A DNA stretch of 64,000 nt from contig PHEF01000002.1 in the NCBI GenBank assembly GCA_002842875.1, positions 1-64,000 of the forward strand. Direction: 5' to 3'. The position numbers and the translations under genes were made by a program. The notes under the pieces were generated by a model. That model was not told the DNA's origin and did not search any database. It saw only the letters and a list, made by a program, of their open reading frames with translations. Position 1 is the first letter of the stretch. Each line of letters begins with the position of its first letter. The DNA comes from Alphaproteobacteria bacterium HGW-Alphaproteobacteria-3. Lineage in GTDB: Bacteria; Pseudomonadota; Alphaproteobacteria; Parvibaculales; Parvibaculaceae. Below are positions 54,610 to 62,123 of the stretch, in pieces.

Positions 54610-55254
54610 TCAACCGGCCGAAAGAAGAATGGCGGTCTGGGCGAGGGCCGCTGCAAGCGCAAGCATGAAGGGGAACCCAGAGCATCGGGCCCGGATAAGC
54701 CCTGAGCATGATGCGCGTCGGAAACGAATAGGTTTCGGCGGTTGCTGCGAACTTGAAAGCGTGCGCCGGGCCAAAGCGCGGATCCACGACGAGCTCGATC
54801 ATGTAGCGCCGGCTCCGGTAGCGCATGAAGCCGACGATGGTCCATCCGGGGGATCGGGCGGAACGTGCGAGGCGTCGAAGTAGCCGCCAATCTTTCGCGC
54901 CACAATGGCCGGATGCCCGCCCCGCGCGAAAAGCGCGCGCAAGAAGACCTTGGTGTACCGGTTGAGCAGGACCGAACCTGACACCAACTCACCTGTCTCC
55001 GGATCGGGGACGGGATCCGGCGCGATTTTCACGAGGTTGAGCATGACGAACTCGCGTCCATCGTCGGCCTCGAGAAAGCGGCGCATCGTCTCGACGTCGT
55101 TGCGTTCATTACCGTGAATGGATTGCATTTTGGCGAGATAGCCCTGTATCTCGTCAGGGTGCAGAGGTCCGCGCCAATTGCGGTACCAGCCGAAGAAAAC
55201 CACGCTTGCAGCAAGCACCAGACCCCAGGTCCAGAGTCCAGATGCATAAAGCAT
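54610..55254 (-). pseudogene. DUF1330-like membrane-anchored protein with two frameshifts
   Basis: ATG 55254 has an ideal GGGAGGTGA site. The first frame gives an N-terminal membrane segment and FVMLNLVKIAPDPVPDPETGEL...ARGGHPAIVARKIGGYF, a pattern like DUF1330-type alpha/beta barrels. At about 54840 the frame shifts: GATGGACC where GATGGATGGACC would read on (loss of one 4-base unit). Further on, at about 54686, CCCC appears where CCC keeps frame. Correcting both gives 215 residues ending at TGA 54610-54612; the corrected length is an exact multiple of three, supporting the reading. Confidence 0.7.
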
Positions 55255-55294
55255 TTTGTCACCTCCCCCGCATCTCTGTTGCGGCGGAGATTAA

Positions 55295-55313
55295 TTGACA
55301 TGCAGAATGTCAA
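55295..55313. promoter_or_regulatory. Perfect operator-like repeat TTGACAT-N5-ATGTCAA
   Basis: 7-bp arms, 5-base centre, 41 bases upstream of the DUF1330-like gene start on the minus strand. On that strand it contains TTGACA, a consensus -35, so it probably overlaps its promoter and binds a dimeric regulator. Confidence 0.45.
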
Positions 55314-55397
55314 AAGATCAAGACGGCAAATTCAATGCCCGCAATGCCTGTCGCACTGCAATGAATGCCCGATACGAGGGTGGCGGGCCGCGACCGA

Positions 55398-55412
55398 TAG
55401 TGATGATCACTA
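55398..55412. promoter_or_regulatory. Perfect palindrome TAGTGAT-G-ATCACTA
   Basis: 15 bp with 7-bp arms in the 207-base gap between the DUF1330-like pseudogene and the minus-strand operon end at 55462. No adjacent regulator gene is present. No gene was found in the rest of this gap. Confidence 0.35.
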
Positions 55413-55461
55413 CGTTTACGCTATTGCACTATGATCTACCCTGATCGGGAAGTAGGATGTC

Positions 55462-55692
55462 TTAATGGACGCGTCTGAGTAGATCGATCTGTTCCTCAGG
55501 GGTGCAGATATTGCAGATGACGGCGCGCTTGGAAGGTGTCGAGCCAAACGGCCTGATTGCGCTGGTGATGTCAGGGCTGATCATTGGCCTCCAGACCGTT
55601 CCGTCGATGTTCACGCCGTTGGCGAAGCCAGCGCCGGTGACGATGACCGGAATCTCAGCGAAGGGCATATCCAACCGGAAAGTCACCGACAC
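55462..55692 (-). CDS. Possible small protein after the secreted 517-residue protein
   Basis: 76 residues if it starts at GTG 55692, just past the upstream stop. A hydrophobic stretch FAEIPVIVTGAGFANGV is followed by a Cys pair (CNIC). No ribosome site is seen and no family recognised. It could instead be the out-of-frame remains of a longer C-terminus. Confidence 0.3.
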   Translation of the reverse strand: MSVTFRLDMPFAEIPVIVTGAGFANGVNIDGTVWRPMISPDITSAIRPFGSTPSKRAVICNICTPEEQIDLLRRVH

Positions 55693-55694
55693 GC

Positions 55695-57248
55695 CTATCG
55701 GCGTGGATCGAACCACAAATCGGCGATGCGCTCGCCATCGTCGACAAGCTCGACAACGAAATTGACCGTCCATTCCGGCGTGTTCGACGCCAGCATGGCG
55801 CCGCCCCCGGCGCGGCCAGTCATTGGGGCGGGCATGGCGTCCAGCGACATCCCCGGCGGCATTGCGGCCTGAATTTGCGCCTTGTCAGGGATGTTCGCAC
55901 CCATGGCCTGCGCCATGGCCAGCGCGTCGGCGATGGAGCCGGACTGGACCGGACCGGTGGCGATCGCTGCGGGTTCCCCGGGGGCAAGGCCACGGCCCGA
56001 CAGAATCACCGTGCCCCCCGGCCAGCTGAAATGACCGGTTGCGCTTCCTTCCGGCATATTTTGCGGATTGAGACCCTCGCAGGCCTGCATCAGGGTGTGC
56101 AGCATGTAGTCGGCGTCGATCCCTTCGAACGGACCGCCGGCCTCCGGGAAGCGTTGCATGGCGTGGTTGGCGATCTCGCGGGCGCGCGGCTCATCGCTGT
56201 CACGGAAGGCGGCATGACCCATCGTCGCCATCATCATCATGGCATCGACGGGGTTGATCGTCTCAATCCCCGCCGCATTGAGCGCCGGCTCCATGGCCTG
56301 CATCACCACCCATTGCGCGATCCCGGCGGCGCCGCTCTCGGCGACGCGGGGCGCGCGGCTGAACGCGTTGGCGAGACTTGCGCCGAGGCTGACGGCGTCC
56401 GCCGCGGCGGAGGCCGCGTCGATGACGTCGCCGGTGTTGAACAAACCGTTGGCGAAACTGGTGCGTTCTGCGTCGGCATAGCCCTCCTCGACCGGCGTGA
56501 TCACGCTCCAGTCAACCGGACCATTGTAGACGTTGGTGATCAGGTTCCAGCGCCGGTTCATGTCCTGATAGGCCTCAAGCGCAGTTGCCTTGAAGCGATT
56601 GCAGGCGTCCTCCAGATCGGACACGTCAACCTCACCCGCGCGCGGGAAGGCGATGAAGTTCAGCGGCGCGACATGGGCCGTAGTGCTGTATTCCATACGC
56701 AGGAATCCCCGGCCACCAGTCTCCTCCACCATCTGCTGGTCGTCGCAATAATTGGGTTCGGGAACCCAGGAGCGCATGTTGCCATAAAGGTAGAGCACTG
56801 CCCGCTGCTCGGCCTGATTGACCACGAGGCGGCTGAGCTGACCGCCTGCCATGAACGGACCGGTTCCGGTGTCAACCGTCATCGCTACGATACGGGTTCG
56901 CCCGCGCATATCGTGATGGCTGCCGCCGGCGCATGTCGGCGGCTCTCCCGCCTGGACGTAGGCTGCGTAGACGGAGGCGCGCGCGATGAAATCCGCGTCG
57001 ATCCCACCGCCTGACTCGACATTTCTGTTATCGGCCATCCCCGTGTGCAGACCGGCGGCGACAGGGTAGACCCAGGTGCCCTGTTGCACCGCCAATGGGC
57101 TCATGCCTGGCACGCCGGGCATGACGCCCTGCTGCATCTGGCGCAGGATATCCTGCGGGCCGGGCTGCTGCGCGGTTGCGGCAGCGGGAAAGGCGCCGAT
57201 GGCGAGCGCCACCGCACCCTTCGCGAAACGTTTTTGGATTGAGATCAC
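55695..57248 (-). CDS. Secreted protein of unknown function (envelope operon, gene 4)
   Basis: 517 residues from GTG 57248 (GAGGAGG 5 bases upstream). Signal peptide (about 1-26, cleavage after ATA). The mature part has a strand-rich N-terminal half with GPFMAGGQLSRLVVNQAEQRAVLYLYG, a helical middle with Ala-rich AASAAADAVSLGASLANAF, and a C-terminal half with GHFSWPGGTVILSGRG. Four cysteines are scattered. No family recognised. Fourth gene after the OmpA-domain protein, 140 bases downstream, on the same strand. Confidence 0.65.
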   Translation of the reverse strand: MISIQKRFAKGAVALAIGAFPAAATAQQPGPQDILRQMQQGVMPGVPGMSPLAVQQGTWVYPVAAGLHTGMADNRNVESGGGIDADFIARASVYAAYVQAGEPPTCAGGSHHDMRGRTRIVAMTVDTGTGPFMAGGQLSRLVVNQAEQRAVLYLYGNMRSWVPEPNYCDDQQMVEETGGRGFLRMEYSTTAHVAPLNFIAFPRAGEVDVSDLEDACNRFKATALEAYQDMNRRWNLITNVYNGPVDWSVITPVEEGYADAERTSFANGLFNTGDVIDAASAAADAVSLGASLANAFSRAPRVAESGAAGIAQWVVMQAMEPALNAAGIETINPVDAMMMMATMGHAAFRDSDEPRAREIANHAMQRFPEAGGPFEGIDADYMLHTLMQACEGLNPQNMPEGSATGHFSWPGGTVILSGRGLAPGEPAAIATGPVQSGSIADALAMAQAMGANIPDKAQIQAAMPPGMSLDAMPAPMTGRAGGGAMLASNTPEWTVNFVVELVDDGERIADLWFDPRR

Positions 57249-57388
57249 AATTGCCTCCTCAGGATCATCCACAATTCCATATGTCCCGGTCCGCCAAGGT
57301 CCATTCACCACCGTGAACGCTACCGCCATCACCGCTCGATGAGGTCCACCCGCCTGTGGCAGCAGTAGAATGCGCCAAGGGTTCGATA

Positions 57389-58609
57389 TTACTCAAAGCA
57401 CTGAACTTCCACCCTGCGGTTCAGCGAGCGTCCCGCTTCCGTCGAGTTGTCGGCGATCGGCTGCGTCTCCCCCTGACCGAGCGCGGAAAGACGCGCCGCG
57501 TCAGCGCCCCGTTCAACCAGCGACGATACGACGGACTGCGCGCGCCGTTCGGACAGAGCGCGGTTATATTCATCCGATCCTTCGCTGGAAGTATGCCCGA
57601 CAATCCGGATCGATCGCGCGTCGGCGCCGCTCAGCCCCTTATGCAGGGCGTCGAGCACCGGCGTTGAATCCGGCCGAATGACGGCGGAATCGAAATCGAA
57701 CTGAATACCGTGCACGATGTCGCCGCAGCCGGGCGGGCGGGTCTCGACTTTGCTACATTCTGTAACAAGCTTGGGATCGGCGGAGCCTGCATATCGCTTG
57801 AACGGTGCGCCGTTGGTTGAACGCAGGCCGGTAACCTCGCCTGCGTCATTCACCGTGAAAATAAACGTGCTGGGTACGCCGCTCTTTCGATCAGTTCCGG
57901 TCGCGCGCAGAAGGTTGCCCGAAACGACGCCCTGCAAATCGCCAACGCCGTCGTAGCAGCCGCTGACACTGGCGCCATCCTGTTTCATCTCCAGCTTCAT
58001 GCCGCGCTCGCGCCACTTGCCCGTAAAGGTCTCCAGCATCGGCACTGCGGTTTGCGACCCCACTCCGATAATCTCGCTAAACTCGAAAAATGTCTTGTCG
58101 CGTTCGACATTGACGCCGCCGCGCAAGGTCAGCTTCACCCAGCGCACCGGCGTTTCAATGTCGGCGGGGATTTGGGTGATCTCACCCTTTTTGGCATGGG
58201 TCGCAAGCGTGGCGGCCGCGAGCGGCTGAAACGGGCCGTCCGGCCCGTTCAGAGCGCCGGCGATCTCGACGTCGCGGAAAAACGTCTGCGACGGGCTGGG
58301 CGTCTCGCTGACATTCGGAATCGCAAATCCGGTGAAAATCGTCTCTGCCGGCAGTTTGTAGACGAACCATATTTCGGAATCCGGGCCCCCGGGTTTCAGC
58401 GTCATCACCTTGCCGACTGGGTTGCCGTCAATGGTCGATACCACGTGGTCAAAGCCGACCTTGAGTGTTTCCGGATTGGCGCCGAATGCGACAGGAACCG
58501 CGCCCGCCGCCAGATCCAGAAAATCCGTTGGCGGAGCCTCGGACGCGTGCGATAAACCGGCAGATATGAGACAGGCGGCGCCGATCAATTTTCCCAGTTG
58601 GCGTTTCAT
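57389..58609 (-). CDS. Exported protein with C-terminal OmpA-like peptidoglycan-binding domain
   Basis: 406 residues from ATG 58609 (GGAGAG 5 bases upstream). Signal peptide (about 1-24). N-terminal part unassigned, perhaps two beta-sandwich modules. C-terminal OmpA domain: FDFDSAVIRPDSTPVLDAL, IRIVGHTSSEGSDEYNRALSERRAQSV, and SLNRRVEVQ, containing the diaminopimelate-contact residues. Links an outer-membrane or periplasmic complex to the cell wall. 14 bases after the membrane-protein gene. Confidence 0.85.
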   Translation of the reverse strand: MKRQLGKLIGAACLISAGLSHASEAPPTDFLDLAAGAVPVAFGANPETLKVGFDHVVSTIDGNPVGKVMTLKPGGPDSEIWFVYKLPAETIFTGFAIPNVSETPSPSQTFFRDVEIAGALNGPDGPFQPLAAATLATHAKKGEITQIPADIETPVRWVKLTLRGGVNVERDKTFFEFSEIIGVGSQTAVPMLETFTGKWRERGMKLEMKQDGASVSGCYDGVGDLQGVVSGNLLRATGTDRKSGVPSTFIFTVNDAGEVTGLRSTNGAPFKRYAGSADPKLVTECSKVETRPPGCGDIVHGIQFDFDSAVIRPDSTPVLDALHKGLSGADARSIRIVGHTSSEGSDEYNRALSERRAQSVVSSLVERGADAARLSALGQGETQPIADNSTEAGRSLNRRVEVQCFE

Positions 58610-58623
58610 CAATTCTCTCCAGG

Positions 58624-60036
58624 TTAGGGCTCGACGAAGCGATAATGCCGCCAGGCGCGCCAGACGCCATCGGTCCGGTAAAGGCTGTAGGCGGATTTTT
58701 CCACGCGCTCCAGGGTCAGCACATCGCCTTGAACATCCGGCCTTTCGGCTTCACCGTCATGGACTGGCACTCCGGCCATTGGTCCGGCGCGCCATGCTTC
58801 GGCTTTCTGGATATAGGCGGCAATTTTCCCATCCCGCTTAAGATCGAGGTCAATTCCGCCGGGGCCGATCACGTCGAGCCAGGTTCCGGCACGGCAAATT
58901 GCGATTGCGTGCCGTCCGTCCGCGATACGCAATACATATGCGGCGTTATCCAGCGCGCCGTCGCCATCAAAATCACCGCCGACCAGGCGGGGCGGGAACG
59001 GGGCTTCGAGCACATAGTCCTCCGTATCCAGTCCGCAGGCATGCATCAATTCCTCGTCCTCGGGCAGGAAGTCGAGGCTGGCAAAATTGGCTTCAGTGGC
59101 AATCTCTGCCGCTGTCTTTTGTTGCATCAGGCAGGCTTTGAAGCGCAGAGACATCATCCGCGCCTGCTGACCTGGTTCGAGATCGGTCAAGGAGAAGTCC
59201 TCAACGATCAGCCAGCCGAGACCCGAGGCGGTCTCGCTGTCGGCCGGCGTCATGAAGGCAAAACGGCGTTCGCGCTGAGGCGCGTTGACCTCACCCATAT
59301 TCGCCCCGGTATTGTCGGCATTGCGGAAATGCCAGCCGTAAATCTCGCGCGGATCAGGCAGGCCGCCGCGCAGGGTCGAGGCAGGAATCTGATCATTGGC
59401 GGCGGCATCGAGCACCGCAATCCGCCAGCCCCAGCGCTCGCGAAGAAGCGCCAGCCGCAAACCCGAAGGCGCGGCGTCCAGAATGAGATCATGCTCGCCA
59501 TAGACTTCACCGCTGATGGCGTGGGCGTGCAAACGTTCGCTTGGGTAGCAGGTCTGCACCTGTGTCTGCGTCGCTCCGGCCTTGACAGGAGACGCCGGAA
59601 CAACACTGTCCACTGTGACAGGAATTTGCGGCGATTGACTCTCTGGCTCCGCCATTACCGGTTCGGTTATTTTCGTTTGGCCTTTTTGGGGGCCTTGCGG
59701 GGCGTCGTAACTCAGTTTCCCCTCATTGTAAGTGGTTACAATCAGGACGCCATAAAGTCCGAATGCGAGAAGAAAAGCCATGGCGGTCACGAGTGAGAGC
59801 GCTCTTATCGCCAGCTTGACCGACACAAAGATCGCCAGCGCCATGGCCGGCAATGCGGCCAACAGACCATAGCCCATCGCCTCGACGGGTCCTGCCAGCC
59901 CCTGACCGGGCGGAACGAAATACTTGCCGCCGAGCACGGTCCCGCCGGCAAAGGCCAGCAACGCCGCGCTCACCGTCAAGACAATCGCGAGCAGGACGCG
60001 CCGCAGCCGGCGCCAATGAGAACCGGGCGCGACCAT
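58624..60036 (-). CDS. Inner-membrane protein with large periplasmic part (envelope operon, gene 2)
   Basis: 470 residues. Three membrane segments in the first 120 residues, a Pro/Gln-rich linker, then a periplasmic region with a Ca-binding-like or FG-GAP-like GGDFDGDGALDNAAYVL segment. ATG 60036 overlaps the stop of the upstream lipoprotein gene (TGATG), so the two are translationally coupled. No family recognised. Confidence 0.65.
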   Translation of the reverse strand: MVAPGSHWRRLRRVLLAIVLTVSAALLAFAGGTVLGGKYFVPPGQGLAGPVEAMGYGLLAALPAMALAIFVSVKLAIRALSLVTAMAFLLAFGLYGVLIVTTYNEGKLSYDAPQGPQKGQTKITEPVMAEPESQSPQIPVTVDSVVPASPVKAGATQTQVQTCYPSERLHAHAISGEVYGEHDLILDAAPSGLRLALLRERWGWRIAVLDAAANDQIPASTLRGGLPDPREIYGWHFRNADNTGANMGEVNAPQRERRFAFMTPADSETASGLGWLIVEDFSLTDLEPGQQARMMSLRFKACLMQQKTAAEIATEANFASLDFLPEDEELMHACGLDTEDYVLEAPFPPRLVGGDFDGDGALDNAAYVLRIADGRHAIAICRAGTWLDVIGPGGIDLDLKRDGKIAAYIQKAEAWRAGPMAGVPVHDGEAERPDVQGDVLTLERVEKSAYSLYRTDGVWRAWRHYRFVEP

Positions 60037-60542
60037 CAGCCGGAACCGATGAGAGTGATGCTGACCGACGTTCCCGGGCTGGCCGGCATGAGAGTGATCA
60101 TCACATTGCGGCTGCCCTTGGTGAACTGCAATGTCCGCTGGCTTGGCGCTGCCGGTGGCGGCGAGGCGTCCGTCCATCCGTGCGCAACCATCTCCGCAGC
60201 GTAAAAGCGCGCTACCTCTCCGAGATCGCCGCCTGCAATACCCGACAGGCTTAGCCCGCCGCCGGGGATCGGCGTCACGGCGTGGAGTTTCAGGTTTTCA
60301 TAAACCGGGACATCATCGGGAAAATCATCCGGCAACGCGAGATTAGACCCGACCTTTCCCGCACCCTGGTTTATCGTGACCGAGCGAACCTCGCCGCTTT
60401 CGCCTACCTCGACATCGGCGTCAACGCCATGGGCGCGCGCATAATCCTCAAGCTCCGACTCCCGCGATTGCGTCGAGTCCTCGCCACACGCCGCGAGCAG
60501 CGACAGCCCCAAGGCGGCAGTCAGTATTCTTCTGAGCGTCAT
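60036..60542 (-). CDS. Lipoprotein of unknown function (envelope operon, gene 1)
   Basis: 168 residues with a lipobox LSLLAAC (Cys19). The mature part has LPDDFPDDVPVYENLKLHAV and a domain with VARFYAAEMVAHGWTDA, a strand-helix layout often seen in small bacterial lipoproteins. AGGGGGC before ATG 60542. First gene of the four-gene minus-strand envelope operon. Confidence 0.7.
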   Translation of the reverse strand: MTLRRILTAALGLSLLAACGEDSTQSRESELEDYARAHGVDADVEVGESGEVRSVTINQGAGKVGSNLALPDDFPDDVPVYENLKLHAVTPIPGGGLSLSGIAGGDLGEVARFYAAEMVAHGWTDASPPPAAPSQRTLQFTKGSRNVMITLMPASPGTSVSITLIGSG

Positions 60543-60599
60543 GTTTTTCGCCCCCTGTCGAAAATCATCGCAGAAGCAACATGATTAGCTTTCTCTTTC

Positions 60600-60646
60600 A
60601 ACCGGAACAAGTGACCCGGTTAAATGCCGAGCGATCCTGCTATACT
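60600..60646 (+). promoter_or_regulatory. Divergent control region of the envelope operon and the 60673 lipoprotein
   Basis: Inverted repeat AACCGG-N10-CCGGTT (60600-60621), then -35-like GTTAAA (60619-60624), 16 bases, and a good -10 TATACT (60641-60646) for the plus-strand gene. The repeat lies between the two divergent units, so one regulator could control both. Confidence 0.45.
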
Positions 60647-60672
60647 GATAGTGAATCCGGCTGGAGGAGATC

Positions 60673-61092
60673 GTGAGTTCCAACGCGCGAAGAGGAATAT
60701 GGTTCGGCCTCGCCGCTTGCTTCCTTGCAGGTTGCGCGCTTGCTGACAGCGCGCGTAACACTGCCGGGTCAACAACCCATTCGGGCTATTACCAGCAGGG
60801 TTTCGAGCGCAGCGACTTTTATCCAGAGGACGGCGGCGGGCCTTACTGGCTGACGGCCGGCGAAGCGGCCTCGTCCCGGATTCAAGAGTATTACGTGCCG
60901 GCTCCGGGTCGCGGAGGCGGCATGACCGTGCGTCTCGTCATCGAGGGAAAGTTGGACATCGGCGGCGGCTTCGGCCATGTCGGCGCTTACTCTGGTGAAC
61001 TCACCGCTGCGCGGATTTTGGAGATCGAACCGGTAATAGTCGATGAGTTCGACGCGTGGCTCGCCAGTAGGCACAAACTGGAACGCCGGTGA
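60673..61092 (+). CDS. Small lipoprotein of unknown function
   Basis: 139 residues from GTG 60673 (GGAGGAGATC upstream). Lipobox with ACFLAGC (Cys21). The mature part includes YYQQGFERSDFYPEDGGGPYWLTAGEAASSRI, then a Gly-rich strand segment. No family recognised. Divergent from the envelope operon and followed by a truncated response-regulator gene one base after its stop. Confidence 0.6.
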   Translation: MSSNARRGIWFGLAACFLAGCALADSARNTAGSTTHSGYYQQGFERSDFYPEDGGGPYWLTAGEAASSRIQEYYVPAPGRGGGMTVRLVIEGKLDIGGGFGHVGAYSGELTAARILEIEPVIVDEFDAWLASRHKLERR

Positions 61093-61093
61093 G

Positions 61094-61309
61094 ATGGACG
61101 ACATCTACGTCATCATAGCAGACGACCATCCGATCATACGCGCAGGGTTGCGTGCGACGCTTGCCTATACGCTGGACCAGGCTGGGGTCAGGGAAGCAGC
61201 AAACATGGCAGCGTTGCGGGACTTGCTTGAGGATGCGACCGCCGATCTCCTCCTGCTTGATGTCTTCTTTCCGGGGCTAGAGCCGGAGGATGATATCCGT
61301 ACGGAGTAG
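61094..61309 (+). pseudogene. Truncated NarL-type response-regulator receiver
   Basis: 71 residues: VIIADDHPIIRAGLRATLAY and LLLLDVFFPGLE with the phospho-acceptor Asp, then a stop well before the end of the receiver fold and any LuxR output domain. The sequence changes character here, at the border with conjugation-gene remnants, so truncation by recombination is likely. Confidence 0.65.
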
Positions 61310-61908
61310 CCACACAAACAGACCGGCCGAGAGGATGTGCGTCGGCCAGACAAACCGCCCTAAAACAAAGACCAGTGCATCGCTTTGCCGATTGACGTAT
61401 TCGCGGCGCGACATCATTCGCCGGTCTTCCATTCCGTCATCCGGCTCTGAAGAGAGCTGGACTGCCTTTTGGCGTGGCTTGGCGCAGCGGACGCTTTTGC
61501 CCCTCATTGCATCTGGCAACGATGCAATATTATGCGAAAACCGCGAAAAGAACTTAGCAATAGGCTGAACTCGGATCTTCAGGTTGTGACCAATGATGGT
61601 GGCGGCATTGCTTGTCGCGCACAACCGCATCCTTTGTGATGTCGAGCACGCTGAGGCAGTGCTTGATAGCGCGGTTGCAGCAATGTCACCTTTGACATGA
61701 TCCGCAGGCTCTCGAAGGTCGACCACAGGATCGTTTCGGGCAGTTGGACATGCTGATCGCCGCATCGGCGCGATGAGCTTCACGGGATCAGTGATGGGCT
61801 GGCCGTTTTATCGAGTCAGCGCTTCAGTAAAATCGGGGTAGGGATTGTGATATGCTTTCCCTCCGACCCCGATATCATCAGGCGCTATCAACCGCTTCAT
61901 GCTCAAGA
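61310..61908. other. Gene-free border of unresolved fragments
   Basis: 599 bases with no intact gene. A minus-strand stretch at 61277-61420 reads as a short hydrophobic peptide (SAGLFVWLLRTDI) but has no recognised start or family. TGACATG...CAAAGGTGACA-like repeats occur near 61688. Probably remnants of conjugation or insertion elements. Confidence 0.5.
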
Positions 61909-62058
61909 TCATGCCCGATCCTGCGGCTTGGTGGGCGCTCTCATTGCATGATCCTCCTCGAACGCCTGTCTTCCCTTCGTGGCCCACAGCTCCCGCGCCT
62001 GTTCACTCTGATCGCTTCGGAGTTTTTCGGCGATCCAGATCAGCGCGCCGTAGATCAT
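61909..62058 (-). pseudogene. traD remnant (C-terminal part)
   Basis: 49 codons reading MIYGALIWIAEKLRSDQSEQ then ARELWATKGRQAFEED, which resembles the C-terminal half of small TraD proteins from rhizobial-type plasmids. The N-terminal part is missing. It lies divergently next to traA, the usual tra orientation, but 65 bases from it. Confidence 0.55.
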
Positions 62059-62123
62059 GCCGCGCCTGCGCCGCCCGATGCCGGTTGCGCGCCGCCCGGT
62101 TGCGTTTCATTGCTGCCAGTGTT

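Noticed and set aside
54443-54883. Plus-strand 146-codon frame at the DUF1330-like pseudogene
   Set aside because: It is opposite the two minus-strand remnants and has no ribosome site or recognisable domain.
57249-57388. Upstream extension of the 517-residue secreted protein to an ATG near 57332
   Set aside because: The extension lacks a ribosome site and would bury the signal peptide; GTG 57248 has GAGGAGG at ideal spacing.
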